The notes under the pieces were generated by a model. It was not told the origin of the DNA. It was given only the letters and a program-made list of their open reading frames with translations, and made no database searches. Below are positions 1-8,848 of a stretch of DNA of 58,828 nucleotides, piece by piece. The position numbers and the translations under genes are program-made. The stretch is from Pyrinomonadaceae bacterium (lineage in GTDB: Bacteria > Acidobacteriota > Blastocatellia > Pyrinomonadales > Pyrinomonadaceae), in NCBI GenBank assembly GCA_019694395.1, contig JAIBCC010000036.1, positions 1 to 58,828 on the forward strand, in the 5' to 3' direction. Every line of letters starts with the position of its first letter. Position 1 is the stretch's first letter.

Positions 1-187
1 GTCATCCTGACGGCTGTCGCGTTGGCTTCCAGCCGACGCAGTGGATGGCAAAAAAACAAAAAGAAAGAGTAACGCCGTCATCCTGACGGCTGTCGCGTTG
101 GCTTCCAGCCGACGCAGTGGATGGCAAGATGCCATCCGAACAGCCGGTAAGATACCGGCGCTACTTTTCTCCGGTAAGATACCGGCG
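1..187. repeat. REP-like palindromic repeat cluster
   Basis: A 51-bp sequence at 1-51 recurs exactly at 77-127. Each copy holds a hairpin made of GCGTTGGCT, a 3-nt loop and AGCCGACGC. A second palindrome, GCCGGTA-AGA-TACCGGC, lies at 143-159 and recurs with slight trimming at 171-185. All of it sits downstream of the minus-strand protease gene ending at 197. Repetition, hairpins and intergenic position suggest a genome-wide REP family; copy number cannot be judged from one window. Confidence 0.75.
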
Positions 188-196
188 TTACTTTAT

Positions 197-1537
197 CTAA
201 TGAATTTTGTCTTCCACTATAATTACAGAGTTTTGAACTGCACCGTAACCACTTTTCTTCGGATTATCAGGATCAGTCACCCATTTACCGTCAACCACGA
301 ATTTGTATTCGTATTTACCCGGTTCGAGCTCGACTTCGCCTGTCCAGACGTTACCGTTTTTGATCATTTTTATACTTCGTCTTGACCAACTGTTAAAATC
401 TCCGGCTAAGTTCACTTCGGCGGCAGTTTCAAACCCTTTAAGTTCAAACGTCACTTTTTTGAAGTTTTTCAGATTCTCGTTGAGTTCTGTTTGAATGTTT
501 TCGAGTGATTTTTTCCATTCGGCATCAGTTGTTGTTTTTTGAATTTGGTCGATTGCCTGTAATTGTGCCTTGTAAAGAGCTTTATTGGAAGCGATTTCGA
601 TATCAGGCGACACGCCAACGGCTTCCCAATTTGTTTTCGTGATCGGATTAATATAGCGACCGATCGGCACAAAGACTGAAAAATGGTCATTGATTCTTTG
701 ATCGCCGCCGCCGTTTGCGCCGCCGCCGGTTAATTCACCGATTAGGGTCGCACGTTTTAAGACTTTCATATCGTAAGCCAGCTCTTCACCGCCCGAAAAA
801 GTTCGGCGGCTGGTTAAAATATAGACCGGTTTATTCAAATAACGCTTTCCGGGAACCTGAACATAAGTCCAGAACTGGCGTGTGTCGTCATTGGGTCTCC
901 AATAGGTATCACTCAAACGGACACTTTTTCCAAAGAAATAACTGAGAAAGAATGGCACCGCATCACTGTGCATACTGCCCGCATTTGAACGCAGATCAAT
1001 GATCAGTGCATCTGTGCCGGACAGATAATTCATTGCCGCCGTGTAAATCTCTCCTGCCCAATCCGGCGAAGTAAAATAATTGAACTGAATCAGACCGATA
1101 TTGCCTTTGAGAATATCAATTTTTGCAACACCAAAGTTTTCCCGCGATTGTGTCCGGCGATTTTGCTCAAGTTCTTCTTTTGTCGGGGCAAAACCACCTT
1201 CGGGATTAGGCGGAATAACATTAGGTGAAAACGTCACCCGAAGATGTCTGTCTTTACTGATTGATTGCAGATCTTCAGTTAATCTGATGGCAAAATCTGA
1301 CGGTTCGATAATGTTCTCATATTCATTTTTCTTTAACCTTTCGCGCACGAAAACTTCCATCTTTTGAGCTGTTTCGGGAACAACATAGTTTTTGTTCAGT
1401 AATTCCAACGTCTTATTGATGATTGCGGTCTTTTCTGCGGCACTCAAAGTTTGTTTCGGATCAGCTTGAGCGAAAGCAGAAAAAGCTAAAATCACGATTA
1501 GTAAATTCGCAATTATTACAGATAAAAGCTTATACAT
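197..1537 (-). CDS. S41 family peptidase with C-terminal glycogen-binding-like domain
   Basis: Secreted serine peptidase of the C-terminal-processing/IRBP-like S41 family, 446 residues. Residues 1-23 form a signal peptide ending AFA. A helical N-terminal domain (about 30-100) precedes the catalytic core (about 130-310), which contains DALIIDLRSNAG and the nucleophile-region motif TFSGGEELAYD. The last 80 residues (about 362-446) match the CBM48/AMPK-beta glycogen-binding fold, with VNLAGDFNSW and KYEYKFVVDGKWVTDP. The start is supported by GGAG upstream. S41 enzymes cleave C-terminal regions of unfolded or exported proteins. A fused carbohydrate-binding-like domain suggests tethering to polysaccharide or plain structural use; substrate is unknown. 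Family assignment is firm and the role is inferred. Confidence 0.9.
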   Translation of the reverse strand: MYKLLSVIIANLLIVILAFSAFAQADPKQTLSAAEKTAIINKTLELLNKNYVVPETAQKMEVFVRERLKKNEYENIIEPSDFAIRLTEDLQSISKDRHLRVTFSPNVIPPNPEGGFAPTKEELEQNRRTQSRENFGVAKIDILKGNIGLIQFNYFTSPDWAGEIYTAAMNYLSGTDALIIDLRSNAGSMHSDAVPFFLSYFFGKSVRLSDTYWRPNDDTRQFWTYVQVPGKRYLNKPVYILTSRRTFSGGEELAYDMKVLKRATLIGELTGGGANGGGDQRINDHFSVFVPIGRYINPITKTNWEAVGVSPDIEIASNKALYKAQLQAIDQIQKTTTDAEWKKSLENIQTELNENLKNFKKVTFELKGFETAAEVNLAGDFNSWSRRSIKMIKNGNVWTGEVELEPGKYEYKFVVDGKWVTDPDNPKKSGYGAVQNSVIIVEDKIH

Positions 1538-1926
1538 TTTACTCCTTACAACGATTCGTTGATTTTATTTATATTTAATTGAGTCCCCTTTAATGTTATA
1601 CGCGGAAAACAAAGCAAGAAAGTATCAGCCTTTTTAAACAGGCAGAAACGCGACTGTAAAGGAGCGTGTTTCAGGCTAAATTTCTAAAATATCTTATCGG
1701 TGGCACGCTTCCTCACGGGCGCGTTTCTGCCTTTGCTGAAACAGCACTTTAAAGGTTGAGAAAGTTGAGGAAGTGCCGCTCTTTTTCAACTCCCTAAACT
1801 TTTAATCTTACTGTTTTTCTTAATTGTTTGGTTACTGGATATAACTTAAAAAATATATTCCAATTGTTCCGAATTGTGTTATAAATACAAAGTCTTGTAA
1901 GTTTTATCAAAGAAAGGATTTACCAA
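1538..1926. repeat. Intergenic region with long inverted repeat
   Basis: This 389-bp stretch between divergent genes has no credible ORF. It holds a perfect 13-bp inverted repeat: AGGCAGAAACGCG at 1640-1652 and its complement at 1720-1732. The space between them carries further GC-rich repeat-like sequence (GGCACGCTTCCTC). The rest is AT-rich and must contain the promoters of both flanking genes, but I cannot assign their boxes confidently. Confidence 0.55.
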
Positions 1927-4059
1927 ATGAAAAAGAAAATATTCTCAACTCTTTTAATTGCAGTCGTTTTAATTACTACCTTGAATTTTTCAACTCCGCG
2001 TCAATTTGCCAAAGAGAATAATGAGGTCGCAAATCTTGCCTTGATGCTGCCGGAATCCGACATCATTTTGGCAATTGATATGAACAAGACTCTGAACGTA
2101 GTCGGTCCGAGTTTGTTAAGTCAGGATGCAAAAAAGATCGAGAATTTGAAAAAGCTAATGAAATCGCTCGAAAACTCGATTGGAATAAATCCTTATGAGA
2201 TCAATCAGATCGTTGCCGGAATCAAGCTTCCTGCGGTGGATGAAAAAGACCTGTTCGGCGGCATAGATTACACGGTTATTATGCGGACGGCTCATTCAAA
2301 CGATGTTTTGCTGGAAGAATGGAGCAAAAAGATTGATGCCATTCAAATCTTTAACGAAGAAAAGGAACCGACCGAAAAGTATATGGATGCTTTCAAACGG
2401 TTTCGTTCTTACAAACTCACTCAGGAAGAAACAGAGAAGATAACCAAGCTCAATAAAGAATTTGAGGAGATCCTGAAGAAGATAAGTGCTGTTGATGCTT
2501 TGCTGGCAACGCTTCCTCAATCCGCTAAACTCAGTAAGTCATATAAAGATTCAGTCAAAAAAGATAAGGCGATTGTCGAGGCGATCAATCGTTTTCAAAC
2601 TCTGTTAAAGTTGGATGCCGATGTAAAATCCTTGCGCGAAAACGCAATCAAACTGCAAAATCGTTGGTATGATGTCAATCTCGAAGACCCGAAACGAGGC
2701 GAAAAGCTGGGGGAAATTCTCAAAGAATCAAAAGCAGTTTATCCGCCTTATAAAGCCAAGATGGAAAATCTGGTCAAGGTTGACGCATTGATTAATTTTT
2801 CAAACTGGGAGTTTTACGCCAAGCTTGCTAAAAAGAGTTTTGGTTTGCCGGAAGATGACGATTATCAAAAAACTCCAAATGAGATGATGAAAGAAAAGCT
2901 GGATGAGATCGTTAAAACTCTGAACGGACTCTCAACCGCTAAAGCTAAACAAAACGGTCAATTAACTACTGTTTCACTAAGTCTGCAAAGGCTTGAAAAT
3001 GCAATGAGTATTCGTCTTAAAGAAGTTGATGAAGTTGAAAAGTTCGACGATATTTACACAGCAGAAACGACCTCAACTAAAACTCCGAGAAGTTTAGTCA
3101 AATCAATCAAAGAGAATGCCAAAATCTCGAAGGTCAACGGTAAAAGAATGATTACGATTGACTATGACAAGATCAGTTTTTGGAATCCGTCTTTTGAGCT
3201 GGAAGAAGAAGCAAAACCGATCGAAGCCGAAAAAGATAAATCGAAAGAAACCAAAATCGGTGAACCTCAAATTAAAACAGAGGAACCACAATTGCCGGTT
3301 GCTGTTGCCAAAACTACCGTTGCCAAAGACACAGATAATGAACATAAAAAAGACGAAGAAAAGAAAAAAGAAATTTTCGCTATCGGTTATTTAGACGATA
3401 AAACAATGGTTTTCGGTTTTGAGCCGGGAATCCGTTCGATCTTGAACCGCAAAGATGATTACAAAAATCCAAAGGCGGCGGAAATGATCAATACTTTCAA
3501 AAATCCTCTGGTTTCTATTGCTACCAATTCAAAGATATTTCAAAACTTCGGCAAACTTATTGCCGGCTCATCCGAAAAGAAAGAAGAAAAAAAGGAAACG
3601 CCGACCGATAAATTTTTCAAGGATATAAACATTTTCGGTTCGCTCGAATACGATGATGACGCAACGGCAACTAACGATTTGATAATGTCGCTCGGATTTT
3701 CTAAAAACAAGGTCGAAGATGTTTTTAGCATCGAAGCCGATGAGGAAGAAAGTTCGGTCTTTGAAGTTGGTGATTATCAGATCAGTAAAGCCATTTTTTA
3801 TGATTTGATTAACACCCTCAAATCTTTCAAAGCCTCGATCAGCTTTAAGTTCGAGAAAAAGAAAGTTGCCGAGCTTATCGAATCATCTCCGCAGATCATC
3901 GAAGATATTAGAATCAATAAAACCAAAAAACGCACAGGTTTAGATAGAACTGCCAAAACAAAAGTCCGAAATATGCAAAACCTCGGAGACCTTTTAACTT
4001 CGCCAAAGTTTTACGTTGATTTGGTAGAATTATTGGCAAACCCAAAAAGGAAACAGTAA
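1927..4059 (+). CDS. Secreted coiled-coil-rich protein of unknown function
   Basis: 710 residues, no family recognised with certainty. A signal peptide (about 1-30) is followed by ALMLPESDIILAIDMNKTL, a pattern I associate with DUF3352-like secreted proteins, in which a globular domain opens with LPxDxxLxxxxD. Residues about 150-400 are charged and helical with few prolines, probably coiled coil. Residues about 435-490 form a Lys/Glu/Pro-rich linker. The C-terminal part repeats the globular style, with IFAIGYLDDKTMVFG. AAAGGA lies 8 nt before the ATG. The lipoprotein gene follows after 39 bp, so the two are probably cotranscribed. An envelope role is inferred from the export signal only. Confidence 0.75.
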   Translation: MKKKIFSTLLIAVVLITTLNFSTPRQFAKENNEVANLALMLPESDIILAIDMNKTLNVVGPSLLSQDAKKIENLKKLMKSLENSIGINPYEINQIVAGIKLPAVDEKDLFGGIDYTVIMRTAHSNDVLLEEWSKKIDAIQIFNEEKEPTEKYMDAFKRFRSYKLTQEETEKITKLNKEFEEILKKISAVDALLATLPQSAKLSKSYKDSVKKDKAIVEAINRFQTLLKLDADVKSLRENAIKLQNRWYDVNLEDPKRGEKLGEILKESKAVYPPYKAKMENLVKVDALINFSNWEFYAKLAKKSFGLPEDDDYQKTPNEMMKEKLDEIVKTLNGLSTAKAKQNGQLTTVSLSLQRLENAMSIRLKEVDEVEKFDDIYTAETTSTKTPRSLVKSIKENAKISKVNGKRMITIDYDKISFWNPSFELEEEAKPIEAEKDKSKETKIGEPQIKTEEPQLPVAVAKTTVAKDTDNEHKKDEEKKKEIFAIGYLDDKTMVFGFEPGIRSILNRKDDYKNPKAAEMINTFKNPLVSIATNSKIFQNFGKLIAGSSEKKEEKKETPTDKFFKDINIFGSLEYDDDATATNDLIMSLGFSKNKVEDVFSIEADEEESSVFEVGDYQISKAIFYDLINTLKSFKASISFKFEKKKVAELIESSPQIIEDIRINKTKKRTGLDRTAKTKVRNMQNLGDLLTSPKFYVDLVELLANPKRKQ

Positions 4060-4098
4060 ACAAAAGTTAAAAGAAATTATTCGGTAAAGGAGGAGAAA

Positions 4099-4770
4099 AT
4101 GAGATTTAAAAATATAAAACTTGCTTTTGGAATCCTTTTTATTCTTCTTCAATCAGGTTGTTACAATCTAAATAAAAATATTGCTGTTAAAGATGCTGAG
4201 GTCAATAGTTTATCAACTTTATCCGTTGCAAATGATCTGTCAGAACTTGATGAATCATCTAAGTTTTCAATTTACAAAAGCGTTTTGACCTATATGGCAA
4301 AGGAAGTTATCTTAACTCAGAATTACCAGATTAAAGATAAAAGTTCCGTAACAGTTTACCGAACCGAAACAATAAAGCCGCCGGATAATATTGAAATAAA
4401 CGATTTTTCGCCCGTTTCACCAACTTTACTGGATAGCTTCATCAAATCAAATCAAAAAACAGAGAATATCGAACGAGCTTATGATATTTTGACTGCTCAT
4501 ATATCTTCTAATTCGGGAGACAGAGACTTAATAAAATTCTACGAATCAACAAAACGTAAATATCGAAATACAAGGTCAGTAGTTGCTTTTTCAAATGTGG
4601 GAGTTGATGAAAATCGTAAGCAAGGTCTTGTTTACGTTGAGTTTTGCGATTCTAACAAAAAGCCAATTAAAATGTATCTTTTGATGAAATTCTACAAAGA
4701 CGAACAAGGTCTTAATCCTAATAGTGTTAATGGAATATCAGATGTCAAACAGGTTTTTATAAACGAATAA
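4099..4770 (+). CDS. Predicted lipoprotein, unknown function
   Basis: 223 residues with a type II signal peptide: basic start, hydrophobic core and lipobox LQSGC, so Cys21 would be acylated. The ribosome binding site AAAGGAGGA is excellent, 4 nt before the ATG. The C-terminal part contains SNVGVDENRKQGLVYVEFC, which resembles the SNIGFN...QAFVYTG segment of the membrane-anchored protein at 33189-33878; the two may share a domain. It lies 39 bp behind the secreted coiled-coil gene in the same direction, suggesting a two-gene operon. No function can be assigned. Confidence 0.78.
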   Translation: MRFKNIKLAFGILFILLQSGCYNLNKNIAVKDAEVNSLSTLSVANDLSELDESSKFSIYKSVLTYMAKEVILTQNYQIKDKSSVTVYRTETIKPPDNIEINDFSPVSPTLLDSFIKSNQKTENIERAYDILTAHISSNSGDRDLIKFYESTKRKYRNTRSVVAFSNVGVDENRKQGLVYVEFCDSNKKPIKMYLLMKFYKDEQGLNPNSVNGISDVKQVFINE

Positions 4771-4839
4771 AGTCCATTTGCAATGAATTCGGAAAATTAT
4801 CGCCTCAAAAAGAACGTAGAAAAGTTCTGTTCAATATTC

Positions 4840-5137
4840 ATTAAATCAAGTTTAGTTATAGTTAAAACGAATTGAGTTGTTTCTCAATCGAGTTTAGTTA
4901 TAGTTAAATCGAATTGAATCGTTCTTGAATCAAGTTTAAGGATAGTTGAATCAAGTTTAGTCGTTCTTGAATCAAGTTTAGCCGTAGTTGAATCGAATTA
5001 AAGAACCATTCAATCGAGTTTGATGATTATTGAATCAAGTTGAGTCCTTTCTCAATCGAGTTTTGCTTTCGCTCAATCAAATTAAATAAACAGTCAAAAA
5101 GAAATAAATCATTCTCAAAGAAATACTATTTGAGTTA
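4840..5137. repeat. Degenerate 21-bp-period tandem array, 14 units
   Basis: The core AATC (or a one- or two-base variant) occurs at 4844, 4865, 4886, 4907, 4928, 4949, 4970, 4991, 5012, 5033, 5054, 5075, 5096 and 5117, always exactly 21 bp apart. The half unit TGAATCAAGTTTA is conserved and the other half varies. There are stops in all forward frames. One reverse frame stays open for about 40 codons (5025 down to about 4906), giving heptads such as LNLIQER, but has no clear start. The array fills most of the 444-bp gap between the lipoprotein gene and the small membrane protein gene. Confidence 0.85.
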
Positions 5138-5214
5138 AATCTTTGAGCTAGATTTTATTGAATCCTATTCTGTTCTTTGAACGAAAACTCAGTCACTAAA
5201 AGGAGGCTGTGAAA

Positions 5215-5379
5215 ATGTTTGAAAGAGAAGAACAGGAAAGCGGAAAAGTATTTGCGTTGTCGTTATTTTTAATGAATGTTTTGATCTTAGCCGCAATCGT
5301 CGGTATATTTTGGCTGCTGCAAATAGTTCTGATGCAGGTTTACCAAATAAGCAGTTTACTTTATAGCTTCAGAATCTAA
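5215..5379 (+). CDS. Small single-span membrane protein (54 aa)
   Basis: A 54-codon ORF, MFERE...SFRI, with a near-perfect Shine-Dalgarno AAAGGAGG about 9 nt before the ATG. Residues 1-11 are charged (FEREEQESGK). Residues about 12-43 are strongly hydrophobic and could form one long or two short membrane spans. The short tail ends SFRI. The stop codon lies only 3 bp from the stop of the convergent kinase gene, so the two genes abut tail to tail with no terminator between them. The ribosome site and membrane character argue for a real gene; function is unknown. Confidence 0.7.
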   Translation: MFEREEQESGKVFALSLFLMNVLILAAIVGIFWLLQIVLMQVYQISSLLYSFRI

Positions 5380-5382
5380 AGA

Positions 5383-7437
5383 CTATGGCTGATAGAATTC
5401 AGTTCCATCAAAGCCGACGAAAAACTCTTTGCCGTCTGCATTTTTAACCAGCGAAAGATTATCCTTAATCGGTTTTGCTTCTACATATTTGAATGGAACT
5501 ACTGAGCGTCCGCTGTAATCAATAAACCCGAACTTGCCGTTTTGTTTGACTGCGGCTAATCCTTCGGAGAATCTAGCCGAATCATTTTCGTATTGAAAGG
5601 GAATGACCTCAATGCCTTGATTATTGATAAATCCCGCCTTTCCGCGTTGTTTAACCATCGCGGCTCCTTCTGAGAAAGCATCGGCATTTTCATATTTATA
5701 AGGAAAAGATTGATTGCCTTGTTTATCAATGAAATATGATTTCCCATCCTTTTTTACCGGAGCCAGATTAGAAGAAAATCTGCCTGCCAGATCAAAAGCA
5801 AAAGGTATCAACTCAACGCCGGAAGCATTAACAAAGCTGTATTTGTCACCCATTCTAACGGCGGCGACATCTTCGGAAAAATCATCCATCCAATCATACT
5901 TCGGCTTTACAACCAAGTTTCCTTTGTCATCAATTGCTCCCCATTTATCTTGTAATTTAACGATTGCAAATCTACCGAAAAAACTTCGCGCCTCATCAAA
6001 TTTGAGTGGAATGACTTCTTCGCCGTTTTGGTTGATGAATCCGTAAAGTATTTTGTTTGTGGCTGCGTTAAGCTTTCCAACTTTAGCTAAATTATCCGAA
6101 AAACTTTCGGCTGAGTCATATTCGAGGGGAATTATCTCGCGTCCATGAACGTCTATGAAACCGTATTTGCCGATAAAATGTCCGTCTTTGTTTTGTCCGG
6201 CAGCAACCAACGCCCGATCATTGGAAAACTGAAAAGCTCGGTCGTATTTGGCTCCGATAACTAACTCTTTTACCCAATTGCTGTAACCAAATTTATCTCC
6301 AATCCGCATTGGGATTGGAACTCGTTTGGAATAAAAGTAAAAACCCGTTCCAAAGATTGATAAAAGTAAAATGCAAGCGGCTGTCAGATACTTGAATTTA
6401 TGCGATTTACGGGGTTGAAAGAGTGGAGTGACCCTTTTGATAGAAGTGCGGTTTGAAACTTTGAAGTTTGGCGGCGGAACAGATGAATCCTGAGTAATTG
6501 CAAACTGAGGATTGAGATTGGTTTGGGTTGCAACGGAAAGGGAATTAGAGGAATTATTGAGCGGCGGCTCATCTGTTTTATGAACCTGAACATTATTGAC
6601 AGAAGTCTGATGGATTTGAAGATTTTCAGCCGAAAGAGAAGCCTGACAGCGCATTAGATCCTCACGAACTTCGGCGGCGTTGGCATATCTTTCCAATGGG
6701 TTCTTCGCCAGAGTTTTGAGAATGATCTGTGATAAAAACGATGGAACGTAATCAGGAATCGGCGCAGGTGGTTCGCCGAAAACTGCGGTATAAAGCTCAG
6801 CGACATCATTGCCTTCAAACGGTAATTTGCCCGTTACCATTTTGAATAAAACCACGCCGAATGACCAAATATCCGTTTGCTGATTACGTTTGCGGTTAAA
6901 CGCTTCGGGCGACATATAGTAAGGCGTTCCGTTGATCGAAATGCTCATACTTAAACTGTTTCCCGATACCGCCCGCGATAGTCCAAAATCGGTCAAACGG
7001 GGAATTTCACCTTGTAAGAGAATATTGGCGGGCTTTATATCACGATGAATTATTTGGCGGGAATGAAGAAACTCTAAGCCGTTGAGAATTCCGATTGCAA
7101 TTTCGATTGCTTTTTTAGCCGGCAGGATCCCTTCTCTTTCCAACAGATCATCAAGCGTTCCGCCCGAAGCATATTCGCTGACGATCAGGATTTGTCCGTC
7201 ATATTCGTCGGCTTCGATGATCGGCAGAACATTCGGATGTCCGCTGGCTTGTTCCCACAATACCGCTTCTTGCTTAATGGTTTCGGCATTAACCTGTTCG
7301 CGTAAAGGGAGTTTGATTGCAACTTTAGTCGTGACAAACTTAGTTTCGCGGTTTGCTAACCAGACTTCACCAAAGCTTCCACGTCCAAGCGGTTTGACAA
7401 GCGTATAACTTCCTAATTTCTGACCTGAAAAAAACAC
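5383..7437 (-). CDS. Ser/Thr protein kinase with C-terminal WG repeats
   Basis: Hanks-type membrane kinase, 684 residues. The kinase domain covers about 11-270: glycine loop GRGSFGEV (18-25), ATP-binding Lys42, catalytic HRD 131-133, DFG 150-152 and SPE 176-178, so it should be active. A Ser/Asn/Thr-rich linker leads to one transmembrane helix (about 347-367). The rest is a series of WG-type repeats of about 46 residues, of the form YGFI(N/D)xxGxEVIPxxY, probably extracytoplasmic and possibly a ligand sensor. The start codon is GTG, supported by GAGGAA upstream. Unlike the kinase at 19971, it has no adjacent sigma factor gene. Confidence 0.93.
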   Translation of the reverse strand: MFFSGQKLGSYTLVKPLGRGSFGEVWLANRETKFVTTKVAIKLPLREQVNAETIKQEAVLWEQASGHPNVLPIIEADEYDGQILIVSEYASGGTLDDLLEREGILPAKKAIEIAIGILNGLEFLHSRQIIHRDIKPANILLQGEIPRLTDFGLSRAVSGNSLSMSISINGTPYYMSPEAFNRKRNQQTDIWSFGVVLFKMVTGKLPFEGNDVAELYTAVFGEPPAPIPDYVPSFLSQIILKTLAKNPLERYANAAEVREDLMRCQASLSAENLQIHQTSVNNVQVHKTDEPPLNNSSNSLSVATQTNLNPQFAITQDSSVPPPNFKVSNRTSIKRVTPLFQPRKSHKFKYLTAACILLLSIFGTGFYFYSKRVPIPMRIGDKFGYSNWVKELVIGAKYDRAFQFSNDRALVAAGQNKDGHFIGKYGFIDVHGREIIPLEYDSAESFSDNLAKVGKLNAATNKILYGFINQNGEEVIPLKFDEARSFFGRFAIVKLQDKWGAIDDKGNLVVKPKYDWMDDFSEDVAAVRMGDKYSFVNASGVELIPFAFDLAGRFSSNLAPVKKDGKSYFIDKQGNQSFPYKYENADAFSEGAAMVKQRGKAGFINNQGIEVIPFQYENDSARFSEGLAAVKQNGKFGFIDYSGRSVVPFKYVEAKPIKDNLSLVKNADGKEFFVGFDGTEFYQP

Positions 7438-7632
7438 TGGGGGTATTTCCTCGAATTTAGATTGTTTGAGTTTTGTTAAATTGAAAGGCAGCCGAAGAAA
7501 CTATCGGCAATTCAAAATTATACAATGTTTGAAAAAGAAATTGGAAGAGTTATTTAAACAATGATTAACGTAGTTTGTGAAATTATATGAATTCACTCTG
7601 AAATCTTTCGGCTAAAGATTAATAAGGTTGAA

Positions 7633-7656
7633 TGTGACAGTTAAAAAAGTGTCATA
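7633..7656 (+). promoter_or_regulatory. Shared operator, copy 1 (TGTGACA-N10-TGTCATA)
   Basis: An interrupted palindrome with 7-bp arms and a 10-bp spacer, ending 50 bp before the start of the secreted protein gene at 7707. The arms and much of the spacer (nTTnAnAAAG) recur at 15150-15173 and 15796-15819, each time upstream of a secreted or outer-membrane protein gene. Here the right arm has one mismatch. I infer a regulator binding site. Confidence 0.6.
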
Positions 7657-7706
7657 TTGGATTGATTTATTAGGAATCAATCTATGTTAGTTTAAGTCCC
7701 AAGAAT

Positions 7707-8504
7707 ATGAGGCATAAAATTTTTCCAATCATTGCTTTGTTTATATTATTGGCTTTCAATGCGAAAGCGCAGAATGTGCAAAATACAACAAAACCTTTAT
7801 CGCAGGATGAAACTGATAAAAGGGAAGTGCTGAAATTCGCTGAATCATTTCTTCAAAATCTCTTTAAGACCGGCAACCTTAATAAAGTTTCAAGTAAATT
7901 TTTTGCAAAAGATTTTAGAAAAAGTTTAGCTGGTAATGATTCCTGGATTTCTTTTTGTATCAGTAGTGGCGAATGGATAGGTGAGCTTCCAACTGATGAG
8001 AAATATAGAGACAATATTGCCATAATTAACTTCTTCCATTTATTGGGTTTGGTTGCAAATAGAACTATCGGCAAAAACATTGACTATGAAGATTTAAATA
8101 AAGAAGATTCTTTGAGCAAATATTTTCCTCCTAATATTTTCAGGAAACTTAAGGAAAGCAAATGGCTTCGAGGTTTTGTGGAAAAATTAAGAGATGATGA
8201 CATTATTTCGCCTCAAAATATAAAAGATTGGCGTGATTTTATGAATGAAGTGGAGTTAATCTCAAATATTTTAAGGCAGAATTTGAAGAAATATCCTTCC
8301 AGTTTGTTCAAACAAATTATGAAAAGAGCCAAAGAATCCTCAGAATATTTTCCCGCCGAAAAATGTCAGGGCGAAAGATGTCTGGGATTGCCGAAAGGAA
8401 CTCCGATCTTTATAGTTCACCAAGCTTTAATGTGTCTGCGAATTTCTAAACTAAATGGCAAACTCAAAATTGTGAATATCTATTCAATCATTGAAGAAAG
8501 TTGA
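7707..8504 (+). CDS. Secreted protein of unknown function
   Basis: 265 residues. A clear signal peptide (1-21) is cleaved after AKA. The mature part is mixed alpha/beta with many Lys, Phe and Leu. A Cys pair, EKCQGERCLGLP, lies near residue 228 and could form a disulphide. No family recognised. The gene stands alone, transcribed away from the WG-repeat kinase, and carries copy 1 of the TGTGACA operator in its leader, suggesting co-regulation with the beta-barrel genes at 15245 and 15897. Confidence 0.7.
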   Translation: MRHKIFPIIALFILLAFNAKAQNVQNTTKPLSQDETDKREVLKFAESFLQNLFKTGNLNKVSSKFFAKDFRKSLAGNDSWISFCISSGEWIGELPTDEKYRDNIAIINFFHLLGLVANRTIGKNIDYEDLNKEDSLSKYFPPNIFRKLKESKWLRGFVEKLRDDDIISPQNIKDWRDFMNEVELISNILRQNLKKYPSSLFKQIMKRAKESSEYFPAEKCQGERCLGLPKGTPIFIVHQALMCLRISKLNGKLKIVNIYSIIEES

Positions 8505-8583
8505 TAATCGTTTTCTGTTTATTTCTTATCTCAACAATAATTTGAATCGAATTTAATCTCCAATTCAATAAAATTATGCAAGA

Positions 8584-8839
8584 CTCCTATTTTTTTATGA
8601 AACAATCCTACTTTTAACCGGAACATTCCTATAAAAACACAGAACCTTCCTATTTTTTGATGGAGCGTTTCTATTTTGGGGTGAAGTATTTCTATTTTGC
8701 CATCGGAACTTTCCTTCTTTGTATAGGAATGTTCCTATTTTTTGATGGAACCGTCCTATTTTTTGATAGAAAGTTTCTATAATTTCAAGGAATATTTCTA
8801 TATTTTGATGAGATGTTCTTATTCTTTGATTGGAGTTTA
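8584..8839. repeat. Second degenerate 21-bp-period tandem array, 12 units
   Basis: A TTCCTA-type core starts units whose CTA lies at 8587, 8608, 8629, 8650, 8671, 8692, 8714, 8735, 8756, 8777, 8798 and about 8819. The spacing is 21 bp except for a single 22-bp step. The consensus half unit is TTCCTATTTTTTGATGGAAC. The sequence differs from the array at 4840, but the period is the same. A stop interrupts the forward frame and no ORF has a credible start. It fills most of the 418-bp gap after the secreted protein gene. Confidence 0.8.
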
Positions 8840-8848
8840 TGGTTAAAG

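Noticed and set aside
4840..5137. CRISPR array
   Set aside because: Regular spacing, but the repeated half is degenerate, the unit is only 21 bp, there are no unique spacers of normal length and no cas genes.
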